This document shows, piece by piece, positions 16,728 through 26,652 of a DNA stretch of 39,815 bases. Numbering within the stretch: the stretch's first letter is position 1; each line of letters starts with the position of its first letter. Source of the DNA: SW10 sp965657795 (lineage in GTDB: Bacteria > Verrucomicrobiota > Verrucomicrobiia > Verrucomicrobiales > Akkermansiaceae); contig CBFHQJ010000043.1 in assembly GCA_965657795.1 (NCBI GenBank), positions 1 through 39,815 on the forward strand, written 5' to 3'. The translations under genes and the position numbers were made by a program. The notes beneath the pieces are model-generated. The model saw only the letters and a list, made by a program, of their open reading frames with translations. It was not told the DNA's origin and searched no databases.

Positions 16728-17567
16728 ATGCTCCGGGGAAAGTCCGCTCTCATCACCACCCACGGGCCTTGGGCCTTGGTCACCGGAGCCTCCTCGGGGA
16801 TCGGAACGGAGTTCGCCCGACAGCTCGCCGGCAAGGGATTTCACCTTGTTCTGGTTGCCCGTCGATTGGAGCTGCTCGAGACGCTCGCCAAAGAACTGAC
16901 CTCCGCACATCAAATTGAGGTCCGCTGTCTCAAGATCGATTTGAGTGACGCAGACGCCGCCGGACAGATCATCCAAGCCTGCGAAGAACTCGAAATCGGC
17001 CTGATCGTCAATAACGCCGGCAGTGGAGTTCCGGGCGACTTCTCGGAATCAGACCCTCTTGAGGAGAAGAAACTTCTTCACCTCAATTGCCTCACCCCCA
17101 TGGCCCTGACCCGGGGACTTCTTCCCGGTCTCTTGGCCAGGAACAAAGGGGGCGTCATCTTTGTATCATCACTCATGGGATTTCAAGGAGTTCCCTACAT
17201 GGCAAACTACTCGGCGACCAAAGGATTTCTCTTGAACCTCGGCGAAGCTCTCCATCATGAACTGCGCGACAAGGGAATCGATGTTCTTGTGCTGGCACCC
17301 GGCGCGACCGACACCCCCGGAAAGGACCTACATCCCGTCGATTATTCCAAACTCCCGATTCAATGGATGTCCCCGGAAAGAGTGGTGGAAGCAGCCTTGA
17401 AAGGGCTCGCCCGGCGCAAAACACTTGTCATCCCCGGCTGGAAAAATCACCTCACCGGATGCGTGGGCGGCGGCCTCTGGTCTCGTCGAATCGTTCAGCG
17501 GATCATGGCGAGGCTGGCCCGGAATGCCCTTCCGCTGAAAGACTCTTCCAAACAGAGCCTCGAGTGA
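16728..17567 (+). CDS. short-chain dehydrogenase/reductase (SDR)
   Basis: A 279-aa classical SDR with a cofactor motif TGASSGIG (residues 19-26), NNAG (95-98), catalytic Ser in 'FVSSLMG' (about 147-148), and Tyr161 and Lys165 in 'YSATK'. 'LVARRLELL' after beta-2 (Arg residues) suggests NADP(H). The C-terminal extension after 'PIQWMSPERVVEAALKGLARRKTLVIPG' is typical of the DltE/YqjQ-like subgroup. A TTG at 16707 would add seven residues; the ATG at 16728 is preferred, although its GGGGA run is almost touching the codon. The substrate is unknown. Confidence 0.85.
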   Translation: MLRGKSALITTHGPWALVTGASSGIGTEFARQLAGKGFHLVLVARRLELLETLAKELTSAHQIEVRCLKIDLSDADAAGQIIQACEELEIGLIVNNAGSGVPGDFSESDPLEEKKLLHLNCLTPMALTRGLLPGLLARNKGGVIFVSSLMGFQGVPYMANYSATKGFLLNLGEALHHELRDKGIDVLVLAPGATDTPGKDLHPVDYSKLPIQWMSPERVVEAALKGLARRKTLVIPGWKNHLTGCVGGGLWSRRIVQRIMARLARNALPLKDSSKQSLE

Positions 17568-17627
17568 ATCGCAATGACTGCCACGCCGGTCAGCAATTTG
17601 CTGCCGGCTCGTTATAGGAGCTACGCC

Positions 17628-19151
17628 CTAGTCTTCCGGAATCGTTCGCACCCGGAAAAATCGCTGTCCCTCTTCAGAAAACAATTGCCAGGTTTCCGAT
17701 CCGTCCGTTGCGTTGATTGCTCCCGACCTGATCCGCTTCCCATCCAACTCAGTCCATGGCCCGGAAAGCTCCGCGGCACCTTCGAAGACAAAATCGGTGA
17801 AATCCCGCACCCTCCGAACATATTCAAAGGTCAACAAGAGCTCCTGCCCGGAGGGCGTTAGTGTTGTGATACGGGGAATGTAAAGACCGAACGAGTTCCC
17901 TGCGACACTCCTCTCAAAAGCATCGCTAAAGCCATCGAGATCCGAATCTGCATTGACTCCATCATATTGGAAGCAACCCGCATCGCATTGGCGAAGGAAA
18001 GGCCAGACGCCAGTGTAATCCCGCCCCGCCAGATCAAATGGCAGCGTCTCAAGACGGTCCCCATCTTGATCAAAATCGGACTGATCCGGTGGGAGCAAGA
18101 CTCTGCTCCCCAACTGTCGGGCCGGGGAATCCGCACGGAGTTGAAGCGTCCCCGAAATAAAACGCGGTGACGATTTAACGTTGTTCCCCAATGGTAGTTC
18201 AGTGATTCCCGCTCCCCAACCGCTGTTAGTAATCCCTTCAACAATCGAATTAGTTACTATGATTCGCGACTCCGCCGAGGCCAGGATCGTTCCCCGCCTC
18301 CCCCGCCGTAAATAGTCTCCATTTCAAAGAATACAATTTGCAACAACCGGCGCCGAGTGGCCCCAACAGTTAATCGTATCTCCGTCTCCATCCACTGAAT
18401 TACGGCTGAAGGTGCAGTTCACAACCAATGGCGATGAAGCCACAGAATAGATCGCACCGCCTGACTCACGAGCTTCGTTGTCACTGAACAGGCAATTTGC
18501 AATGACTGGTTCTGGAGAGTTGTCCAACCAGATCGCGCCTCAAAATTCGCCGTAGTTCCCGACGAAACGGCAGTTGCGAATGGTCGGACTCCCATACTGA
18601 ATAACCAGAACCGATTCAACTCCGCAGAAGTCATTCGCCCGCTTCGCACCTGTCAGCGTCAGCCCATCGACAACCGTTGAACGACCGCCTCCACTGATCT
18701 TGAGAATTCGTCTGGCATTCTCACCAATGATTCCATCAGGAGACCGTGTGACTCCGGATTCAAGATCAGTCACATCATTTCCCTCAAAGTCGCCTGACAG
18801 AACCGTCTGCCTTTCACCAGACAACCGCCGCTCTCCCAAATTACTCTCGTTGCCAGAAAATCCTCCAAACAAACTCACTCCTGCCGGAAGAGAAAAACTG
18901 GCACAACGAAACGGCACCAGTTCCACCCCTTCCAGCGGGGTGTAGAATCCGGCCTTCATCCAAATTTCATCGCCAGGGCGGGCAAGCGTGAGCGCTCTTC
19001 GCAAATAAGTCGCGCTCGACCAACTCTCCCCCGAAGCCTCTCCGATTTCATCAACCAGCGGCTCCAGATGAATCACCCGCCCCAAAAGCGAGCTGGAAAT
19101 CAGTCCAAGAAAAAGCGCCGTAACGACTCTGATTAGGCGACAAACTAACAT
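17628..19151 (-). pseudogene. Pmp-like beta-helix surface protein with two in-frame TGA codons
   Basis: One frame of 508 codons: signal peptide (MLVCRLIRVVTALFLGLISSSLLG), then a right-handed beta-helix with chlamydial-Pmp-type motifs ('PTIRNCRFVGN', GGAIYS, 'VVNCTFSRNS', 'VVANCIL'), a 'DSDLDGFSDAFE' calcium-like motif, and a C-terminal module 'ELSGPWTEL...RFFRVRTIPED'. It is broken by TGA at 18540-18542 (NYGEF*GAIW) and TGA at 18324-18326 (VVANCIL*NGD). Otherwise the frame is uninterrupted and coherent on both sides, so damage is recent, or the stops are read through. Relatives commonly have Trp after NCIL, suggesting TGG to TGA at the second site. It would be an exported adhesin-like protein. 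Confidence 0.72.
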
Positions 19152-19251
19152 CTTCCATTAAAAGAACACGTAAATAACCTCCGCCTTGATTTCGAGATTC
19201 TGAATCTCGCCATGCGCCAAGATCGCGCTGCTGCTAAAGAAGTGAATTCAA

Positions 19252-20496
19252 CTATCGATAAGCCCTCGTCTTGATCTCACAGTCCAAAACCTTGCCGAGC
19301 TTCTCCTTCAAATCTCCTGTCAGAACCTCCACAAGCTCGGACGAAAGCTCACCTTCAATTGTCATGACGATGTGATCCCCCTTTTCATTGTAGCGAACCA
19401 TAACCCCATCAACCTTGAGCCGGAAGACGTCAAAGTCTTTGCCTGATACTTCCTCTAAATCGACGGGCGGGTGATAGAGCGCAGCCAAGGTTTCCGGCTC
19501 CTTCGATGGCTCAAACCGAGACCCGCTGATCAACTCTTCTAACATCTCTGAATCCTCGATTCCCTCCTCCTCAAAAAGCTCTTTCATCTCCTCCTTCATC
19601 TTCCGAAGCCCCTCTTCAGCCATTGCCCTGTCTCCTGCTGATCTCATTTCAAAGAGATCGATCCAGCCGCCATCTTCCCTGGCAAACTCCACCCGCGTCC
19701 ACTTGCGCTCGGTCAGCCGCTTCCAGGTCCAAGAAAACAGATCCAACTGCCAATCGTCGATGTTCTCGAGAAGACTTCCGTCTGCACCAAAAACTTCGCC
19801 TCCGGTAATGATGATTTTTTTCTCAACCGGCAAATATTTGGCCTCGTGATCACCAATCCATCCTGGGCCGTCTCCTTGCGTTTTGATCTGACGAACGTGG
19901 AAATTCTTCAAATCCAGGATTTGCACCAGGGTTTCACCCGCTCGGCGAGATTCCGGATAACCCAGATTTCCGATCAATAAAATGCCCTCCTCAAGCAATG
20001 TCGCAGAATGAAAATCGGTCGGGAGAAAATCATCCTCCGGGTAGCAATAAAAGTGAACCGAACCATCGGGGTTTTTAACGATGACATCATTGTAGATGAA
20101 AAAATCCGGATCGTAGTGGTCCTCATGTTCCCCTGCGATCAGAATGACCCGCCCGTCCGGCAACCGGGTCTCACTCTGACCAAAACGTTCACCGCACCAA
20201 CCGGGCCCCAGATCATGAGCCGTTCCCAATTGAAAATGATCGGTCGCGGTAAAAGTCCCCACCTCGTCTTCCAACATCCATTGCCAAACCGGATTGTCCA
20301 TCCGCTCCGCCTGGGTGCTCCCGCGACGCGGCGACCTCCACTTGGCAAAAAGTTCCTTTGTGATGGCGGGCGGAGGGCTTAGTTCGGAGGACATGGCAGA
20401 TGGTTCGATTTTTCTTGGGGAGATTCGCTCTTGATCGCACGAGTAGAAAAATAGTGTCGCGAGGAGTAGCAATCCCTGAAGGCTTCGTATTTTCAT
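19252..20496 (-). CDS. kelch-like lipoprotein of unknown function
   Basis: A 414-aa protein with a lipoprotein signal, MKIRSLQGLLLLATLFFYSC (Cys20 lipidated). The middle contains repeats of kelch/galactose-oxidase-like type: 'RLPDGRVILIAGEHEDHYDPD', 'FHSATLLEEGILLIGNLGYPES', 'HEAKYLPVEKKIIITGGEV', each ending in a hydrophobic strand and Gly, followed by a 'DLFSWTWKRL' blade end. A very acidic helical insertion (about 300-340, 'MKEEMKELFEEEGIEDSEMLEEL') and a C-terminal alpha/beta part follow. It lies 100 nt upstream of, and on the same strand as, the beta-helix gene. The role is unknown. Confidence 0.65.
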   Translation of the reverse strand: MKIRSLQGLLLLATLFFYSCDQERISPRKIEPSAMSSELSPPPAITKELFAKWRSPRRGSTQAERMDNPVWQWMLEDEVGTFTATDHFQLGTAHDLGPGWCGERFGQSETRLPDGRVILIAGEHEDHYDPDFFIYNDVIVKNPDGSVHFYCYPEDDFLPTDFHSATLLEEGILLIGNLGYPESRRAGETLVQILDLKNFHVRQIKTQGDGPGWIGDHEAKYLPVEKKIIITGGEVFGADGSLLENIDDWQLDLFSWTWKRLTERKWTRVEFAREDGGWIDLFEMRSAGDRAMAEEGLRKMKEEMKELFEEEGIEDSEMLEELISGSRFEPSKEPETLAALYHPPVDLEEVSGKDFDVFRLKVDGVMVRYNEKGDHIVMTIEGELSSELVEVLTGDLKEKLGKVLDCEIKTRAYR

Positions 20497-20587
20497 CTTT
20501 GATGAGTCACCGTATTTGCGAGTTAGCCCAAAAACAATGATAGGCGATCATAGCGAATAGCGAGTTAGGACTATTTGGCTACGTTTT

Positions 20588-23500
20588 TTATTCGAGCGGA
20601 GCGAGAAGGTTACCGAGGGTTTCCTGGTCGAGCTGGAGCTTGGTGGTTTTTTCACTGAGGAGAGCTTCGACAAGTTTCGCTTTTTGAGATTGGAGCTGGA
20701 CGATCCGTTCTTCGATGGAGCCTTCAGTGATAATCTTGTGGACGAAGACAGGCTTGTCCTGGCCGATGCGGTAGGCGCGGTCGGTCGCTTGGTTTTCGGC
20801 AGCAGGATTCCACCAAGGATCGTAGTGAATCACGGTATCGGCAGCGGTGAGATTGAGGCCGGTGCCACCGGCTTTGAGCGAAATGAGGAAGACAGGCGTT
20901 TCACCGCCTTGGAATTTTTCGATCTCTTTTTGACGATCTTTGGTGCTGCCGGTGATTTTTGAAAACGCGATTTTCTTCTTCTCCAGATGCTTCTCGATGA
21001 GGGCGAGCATGGTGGTGAAGGTGGAAAAAATGAGGATCTTGCGACCTTCATCAAGAAGGGTGGGCAGGAGGTCGCCAGTCAGGAAATCGAGCTTGGCGGA
21101 CCGCTTGACTTTTTGAGCGGCAGGGAGCTTGAGAAGCTGGGGATGGCAGCAAATCTGCCGGAGTTTTAGGAGGGCATCGAGGACGATAATCTGCGACTTC
21201 GCGAGGCCCTTGTCCGCGATGGCATCCCGGATGCGGTCATCCATGGCGGCACGAACCGTCTCGTAAATATCGACCTGTCCGGGATTCAAAGGAATGGTGT
21301 GAAGAATCTCGGTTTTTGGCGGAAGCTCGGTTGCCACTTGATCCTTCGTTCGACGGAGAATCAGGGGGGCCACGCGAGAGTTGAGATTGAGTTGTGCGGT
21401 AGAGTCTCCGTGCCTTTCGATAGGCGTGCGGAAGGTTTTTCGAAAGGCCTCCGAGGAACCAAGAAGGCCGGGCATCAAAAACCGCATTTGCGACCAAAGC
21501 TCGCCGAGATGGTTTTCAAGCGGAGTTCCCGAAAGAGAGATGCGGTGCTTGGCCTTCAACTTGCAGACGTTCTGCGAAACTTTGGCAGTCGGGTTTTTAA
21601 TATATTGCGCCTCATCGAGAATGACGAGGTGGAAGTCCTGTTCCTTCAACTGCTCAAAGTCGCGGACAAGAAGAGCATATGAAGTGATGACGAGATGGGC
21701 GGTGGGGATTTTTTTGAACTCGGCCTTGCGTTCGGGCCCATGGAGGAGGAGGGTCTTGAGCTTGGGCGTAAACTTCTTGGCTTCCGCTTTCCAGTTTCCC
21801 ACAACTGAGGTTGGAGCGAGAACAAGAGAGGGCAATTTACTCGTGCGGCGGCCTGAAACTTCGGCCTGAAGGTGAGTGAGGGTTTGGATGGTTTTTCCAA
21901 GGCCCATGTCATCGGCAAGGATGCCGTGAAGACTGTGGCGGGCGAGGAACTGCATCCAGTGGAAACCATCGAGCTGGTAGTCGCGGAGGTCAGCCTTGAG
22001 AGATTTGGGAGGGTTGGGTCTGGGAAGAGTGGTGACGTACTTGAGGTTGTTGCCGAGGGCGGCAAGATCCTTGAGCGTCTGGGTGGAGTCCATTTCGAGG
22101 ACGTCGGCGAGAGCAGCGGCCTGAAGGCGATGGAGCGGCTCCTCGGGCGAAGCATAACCAAAGAGGTCGTGCAGTGTTTTCGCGAGCACGAGAAGGCGGT
22201 GAGTCGGGAGCGAGAGAAAAGAATTAGAGGAATCAGGATCTCTAAGGAGGGTCTCATCTCCCTCAGGAAGAGAGGCCAGTGTTTCATCGATGGATTCAAA
22301 ATCGAGAATTCGGAGATAGGAAGAGAGGAGCGGAAGAAGCGGCTGCGACTCCCCTTCCGGAGTGAGATACGAGGCGGTAAACTGGAACCAGTCGATGCCG
22401 TGATCAGGGAGCTCGGTCAGTCCGGTATCGAGTTCGTCCGGACCGATCGAGTGGACCTCAAATTCGGCGTCCGTGTCGATCGTGACGAGCCAACCTTCTG
22501 CTTGCAGACTGGGAACAGAATCGCGGATAAACTCGACCGTTAAAAAATCCCAATCATAGGAATTCCCTTGTGGCAGGAAGGCTGAGCAGTGATCTCGAGA
22601 AACGTCGAAATCATGAACGCTCGCCGGAACAAAGTCATGCTCACGGACGAGATGGAAAATGGCTTCTTTTTCGATCTTGGTGTCGCGAGGGATTGTAAAA
22701 ACCGTGCCCTTTTTTGATGAGATGAAAGTTGCTTTGGCAGGTGGTTCGGAAGCGAGGTCCGGCGAAAAGGAATGACCGTGGTAGCGGAAGCTCAGTTCAG
22801 CGATCACGGGCTCGGGTTGACCGGAAAGATGGAGGCCGCCGTGAGTGAAGGGATTGGCCCGGTGGAGATGAAGACAGATCTCAGGTTTCGATTTCTTGAG
22901 CGTCTTGGTCTTAACGGGAACAGGTTTGGGAAGAGTGGGAAGTTTGGACTGGAGCGTAGTAGCAATGGTGGCCACTTGCTTCGGCTTCAGGGTGGGGCCG
23001 GCTGTCCAGGCGGTGAGAAAAGGCAGGCTGTGTTTGGACACATCGACTTGATGAAGACCGACTTGATCGTGAACGGGGTGTGGAAGAATCAGATGAGGCG
23101 GCTCGGTGGGAAACAGGCCAATGTGATCCCGAAACGGCGGAGCGAATGCAGGGCGGGCAGAGCCATCGGGTTTGTTCTCCCAAATCGGGTCCGGGATGAT
23201 GGGATCGCCAGCAACAATGGTCCGGATGTCCGTCTTCGAAGAGACAAAATAAAGTCGTCCGGTTTCCAAAACTTGCTGAAGGAGAAGACCGGCCTGCGGG
23301 CCCTCGAGGGTGAGACCACTGTATTGATAGCGGCCGCGGAGGATTTGATAGTAAAGAGTGCAGGGAAGAATGTCCTCCTGCTTCATATATTTGGGAGGAC
23401 GGAGCGGGTCGGCGTTGGCGTTCGAATTCAGGTTAATTTTCACCTCGCCACTCTTGAGTTCACGTCCAACGTGGAGCGAGAGCGTGAAGCGGGAGTCGTA

Positions 23501-23995
23501 GGAAAACGCAGGCGTCTGAAGACAGTAGGCGAGGAAGCTGGTCGAAGGTTTTTCGGGCTCGGGGGGAGATTGCGACTTGAGAGAGTTTCCAACGGTGTGA
23601 AGCCACTCATCAATTTCGGAATTCTCATGGAGAGATTCGTTGCCCTTGGAAGCTTTCGCTTGATCCAGTCGATCCGAGAGAGCCGTCAGGACGGCGGCAG
23701 CGTGTTTACAATTATAGCCGACCGGGCAACTGCAGTCATCATCGAGCATCCAGTCTCCCATCGCATCTTTCTCACAGTGAATGACCGTGGTGTAAGAGGA
23801 CTCGTAGTTCCCTTTCAGGATGCCGATGATGGCGACGGTCCCGGCTTTATCCACAGCCACCAGCTTCAAAAGGCGGGCCGGCTTGGTGTAAGCCGAGGCG
23901 CGCGCAAGGGAACTCCGATCGTAGAGCCGGCGCCAGTCGCGGGTCTGAAGTTCGCGAGCCAAATCCGGCTTCGAAGTGACCGCAGAGAGATCCAT
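20588..23995 (-). CDS. SNF2-family DNA helicase/ATPase with SWIM zinc finger
   Basis: A 1,135-aa double-stranded-DNA translocase. The N-terminal SWIM finger is CSC(5)C-x-H at residues 88-98, with a long bacterial SNF2-associated domain in the middle. The ATPase core has 'ILADDMGLGKTIQTL' (Walker A, about 690), 'LVILDEAQYIKN' (Walker B/DEAQ, about 790), 'SLSGTPLENHLGELW' (motif III), and the helicase C-terminal domain with 'FLISLKAGGTGLNLTAADTVIHYDPWWNP' and 'ATDRAYRIGQ' (motifs V and VI). All key residues are present and the length is normal for the family. It starts 3 nt after the leuS stop, so it is probably co-transcribed. The cellular role in bacteria (transcription recycling or repair) is not settled. 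Confidence 0.92.
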   Translation of the reverse strand: MDLSAVTSKPDLARELQTRDWRRLYDRSSLARASAYTKPARLLKLVAVDKAGTVAIIGILKGNYESSYTTVIHCEKDAMGDWMLDDDCSCPVGYNCKHAAAVLTALSDRLDQAKASKGNESLHENSEIDEWLHTVGNSLKSQSPPEPEKPSTSFLAYCLQTPAFSYDSRFTLSLHVGRELKSGEVKINLNSNANADPLRPPKYMKQEDILPCTLYYQILRGRYQYSGLTLEGPQAGLLLQQVLETGRLYFVSSKTDIRTIVAGDPIIPDPIWENKPDGSARPAFAPPFRDHIGLFPTEPPHLILPHPVHDQVGLHQVDVSKHSLPFLTAWTAGPTLKPKQVATIATTLQSKLPTLPKPVPVKTKTLKKSKPEICLHLHRANPFTHGGLHLSGQPEPVIAELSFRYHGHSFSPDLASEPPAKATFISSKKGTVFTIPRDTKIEKEAIFHLVREHDFVPASVHDFDVSRDHCSAFLPQGNSYDWDFLTVEFIRDSVPSLQAEGWLVTIDTDAEFEVHSIGPDELDTGLTELPDHGIDWFQFTASYLTPEGESQPLLPLLSSYLRILDFESIDETLASLPEGDETLLRDPDSSNSFLSLPTHRLLVLAKTLHDLFGYASPEEPLHRLQAAALADVLEMDSTQTLKDLAALGNNLKYVTTLPRPNPPKSLKADLRDYQLDGFHWMQFLARHSLHGILADDMGLGKTIQTLTHLQAEVSGRRTSKLPSLVLAPTSVVGNWKAEAKKFTPKLKTLLLHGPERKAEFKKIPTAHLVITSYALLVRDFEQLKEQDFHLVILDEAQYIKNPTAKVSQNVCKLKAKHRISLSGTPLENHLGELWSQMRFLMPGLLGSSEAFRKTFRTPIERHGDSTAQLNLNSRVAPLILRRTKDQVATELPPKTEILHTIPLNPGQVDIYETVRAAMDDRIRDAIADKGLAKSQIIVLDALLKLRQICCHPQLLKLPAAQKVKRSAKLDFLTGDLLPTLLDEGRKILIFSTFTTMLALIEKHLEKKKIAFSKITGSTKDRQKEIEKFQGGETPVFLISLKAGGTGLNLTAADTVIHYDPWWNPAAENQATDRAYRIGQDKPVFVHKIITEGSIEERIVQLQSQKAKLVEALLSEKTTKLQLDQETLGNLLAPLE

Positions 23996-23998
23996 GGT

Positions 23999-26530
23999 TT
24001 AGTTCGCGACGATATTCACAAGCTTGCCCGGAACAACGATGACCTTGCGAACGGTTTTGCCGTCGATGAAGCTTTGCACGTTTTCCTCGGCGAGGGCTTC
24101 TTTCTCGGCGTCTTCTTTGGAGACATCGGCAGGCACCATAATGCGGGCACGGAGTTTGCCGTTGACCTGCACGATGAGCTGGATCTCGGACTCGACGAGC
24201 AGAGACTCATCAAGCTCGGGCCAGGTTTGTTCGCTGAGAAGTTCGCTTTCACCCAGAGCCGCGTTGATCTCTTCGGAGAGATGCGGTGCGAAGGGATTGA
24301 GCAACTTGAGGAAAGTGAGGAAAAGATCACGCGGGACCTCGTTGGCTGAAGTGTAGGCATTAGTGCACTCCATCATCGATGAGATCGCAGTATTGAAGCG
24401 CAGGGACTCGATGGCTTCTTGCACTTTCTTGATGGTTTGGTGAGTGATTTTTGCGAGTTCCTCATTTTGACCTTCGGCAATCTTACCACTGGAAACCCAA
24501 CTGCCGTCAGCCTCTTCCGAGAATGCCACACGCCAGACCTTGGCAAGAAAGCGATGAACACCTTCAACCCCCTTCATAGCCCATGGCTTGTCCTGATCGA
24601 GAGGCCCCATGAACATTTCGTAGAGACGAAGAGAATCGGCGCCGTAGTTCTCGACGACGTCATCAGGGTTCACGACATTGCCGAACGACTTGGACATCTT
24701 GCGTGCGTCCTCGCCCATGATCAGGCCAGGCGCGAAGTACTTTTTGAAGGGCTCCTTCGACTTCAAGTGACCGAGGTCATTGAGGACCTTGTGCCAGAAG
24801 CGCGAGTAAAGAAGATGAAGTACGGCGTGCTCCTTACCTCCAACATAGAAGTCAACAAAGCCGTCTTCATTGCCCCAATAATCTTCGTTTTCGGGAGAGA
24901 TAAAGTGGTCGGTGTTTTTGGGATCGCAGTAGCGAAGATAATACCAGCAGGAGCCGGCCCATTGCGGCATGGTGTTGGTTTCGCGCTGGAGCTTGTCGCT
25001 ATAATTAATCCAGTCGGTACAATTGATAAGCGGCCCACGGGGATCTCCGGTGGGTTTAAAGTCCTCCATCTCGGGCTGGAGCAAAGGCAGCTCGGACTCG
25101 GGAACCCCGGAGTGTTGTCCGGTTTCCTTGTCCCAAAGAAGCGGGAAAGGTTCTCCCCAATAACGCTGGCGTGAGAAGAGCCAGTCGCGGAGTTTAAATT
25201 GAATCTTTTTTTCGCCTTTGCCGTTCTCGACAAGCCAATGAATGATCTTTTTCTTGGCATCCTTGGTCTTCAAACCATCGAGGAAACCGGAGTTGATGGC
25301 AGTGCCAGGGTCCGTGTAACCCTGCCAATCCTGATCACCATTGGGCTGAACGACTTGAAGAATGGGAAGACCAAATTTCTCGGCGAATTCGAAATCACGA
25401 GTATCGTGCGCGGGCACGGCCATGATGGCTCCGCTGCCGTATCCCATCATGACGTAGTCGGCGATCCAAACGGGGATCTTCTCCCCATTGACAGGATTGA
25501 TCGCAAAGGCACCAGTCGAGACTCCGGTCTTTTCCTTATCCAAACCACGCTCCATGTCTGACTTGCTGGCACAGGCAGCGACATAAGCTTCAACCGCTTT
25601 CTTTTGATCAGCGGTGGTGATTTCCGAGACCAACGGATGCTCGGGGGCGAGCACCATGTAGGTGGCACCGAAGAGAGTATCGGGACGCGTGGTGAAAACA
25701 GTGATGTCATTTCCTTCGACGTCAAACGTGACTTCCGCGCCTTCACTGCGGCCGATCCAATTGCGCTGAAGCGCTTTGATGGACTCGGGCCAGTCAAGAG
25801 GCTCAAGTTCATCGATGAGACGCTGGGCGTATTTCGTGATCCTCAGCATCCACTGACGCAGCGGACGGCGCTCGACCGTCTCACCCTTGTCTTTCCATTC
25901 TTGCACTTCCTCGTTCGCAAGCACGGTGCCCATTGAAGGGGACCAGTTCACCGGAGCCTCGTGAATGAAGGCGAGCCGCACTTCGTCAATTTGCTCCTGA
26001 GTCCAGCCCTTCGCTTCCAATTCAGAAACCGGCTTGGCCTTCTGGTCTTCATCACAGAAGTAGGAATTATAAAGCTGCAGGAAGATCCACTGCGTCCAGC
26101 GGACATACTTGGGATCGGTGGTGTTGACCTCGCGATCCCAATCGTAAGCAAAGCCAAGCTCCTGAAGCTGACGGCGGAAATTGTTAATATTTGCCTCGGT
26201 GGTAACACTCGGGTGTTGGCCCGTTTTAATGGCGTATTGCTCGGCGGGCAGACCGAAGGCATCCCACCCCATGGGGTGGAGGACGTTATAGCCGTTCATC
26301 CGCTTGTAGCGTCCCACGATGTCGGTAGCAGTGTAACCCTCGGGGTGGCCGACGTGCAATCCGGCCCCACTTGGGTAAGGGAACATGTCGAGAATGTAGT
26401 ACTTGGGCTTGGACGCATCGAAGCCTTCCTCGCCCGGACCAGGAGTGCGGTAGGTTTTGTGATCGGCCCAATGGGATTGCCATTTGGGTTCAAACTGATC
26501 GAAGGGGTAAGGCTTGCGTTTCTCGGACAT
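23999..26530 (-). CDS. leuS: leucyl-tRNA synthetase
   Basis: An 843-aa class I synthetase that charges tRNA-Leu. The HIGH-type motif is 'PYPSGAGLHVGHPEG' (His59-x-x-His62). The CP1 editing domain is present with 'TRPDTLFGATYMVLAPEHPL' and 'AVPAHDTRDFEFA'. 'WYYLRYCDPKN', the KMSKS loop 'EDARKMSKSFGNVV' (about residue 612), and the C-terminal 'VQVNGKLRARI' domain complete a normal bacterial LeuRS. The start is set at 26530 (MSEKRKPYPFDQFEPKWQ); the frame is open for 36 further codons upstream, but that part is not family-like. It heads an operon with the SNF2 helicase. Confidence 0.96.
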   Translation of the reverse strand: MSEKRKPYPFDQFEPKWQSHWADHKTYRTPGPGEEGFDASKPKYYILDMFPYPSGAGLHVGHPEGYTATDIVGRYKRMNGYNVLHPMGWDAFGLPAEQYAIKTGQHPSVTTEANINNFRRQLQELGFAYDWDREVNTTDPKYVRWTQWIFLQLYNSYFCDEDQKAKPVSELEAKGWTQEQIDEVRLAFIHEAPVNWSPSMGTVLANEEVQEWKDKGETVERRPLRQWMLRITKYAQRLIDELEPLDWPESIKALQRNWIGRSEGAEVTFDVEGNDITVFTTRPDTLFGATYMVLAPEHPLVSEITTADQKKAVEAYVAACASKSDMERGLDKEKTGVSTGAFAINPVNGEKIPVWIADYVMMGYGSGAIMAVPAHDTRDFEFAEKFGLPILQVVQPNGDQDWQGYTDPGTAINSGFLDGLKTKDAKKKIIHWLVENGKGEKKIQFKLRDWLFSRQRYWGEPFPLLWDKETGQHSGVPESELPLLQPEMEDFKPTGDPRGPLINCTDWINYSDKLQRETNTMPQWAGSCWYYLRYCDPKNTDHFISPENEDYWGNEDGFVDFYVGGKEHAVLHLLYSRFWHKVLNDLGHLKSKEPFKKYFAPGLIMGEDARKMSKSFGNVVNPDDVVENYGADSLRLYEMFMGPLDQDKPWAMKGVEGVHRFLAKVWRVAFSEEADGSWVSSGKIAEGQNEELAKITHQTIKKVQEAIESLRFNTAISSMMECTNAYTSANEVPRDLFLTFLKLLNPFAPHLSEEINAALGESELLSEQTWPELDESLLVESEIQLIVQVNGKLRARIMVPADVSKEDAEKEALAEENVQSFIDGKTVRKVIVVPGKLVNIVAN

Positions 26531-26652
26531 GGCTTTGTTGGGCGGGAGGGAAACCGCTAACGGCGGGAAAAACACGCAAAAAATGCCCGCACACGAGGGC
26601 TTTTGCGATCCTACTCTCGCATTCACTTCGAAAATCACGTATAAGGGGCGAG

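Noticed and set aside
17628..19151. TGA read as selenocysteine in the beta-helix gene
   Set aside because: The protein is not a redox enzyme, the positions suit Gly or Trp, and no SECIS-like hairpin was evident after the TGAs.
22772..24349. Long open frame on the plus strand (about 525 codons) across the SNF2 and leuS genes
   Set aside because: It is the antisense of two well-supported genes, its composition is unnatural, and it crosses the gene boundary.
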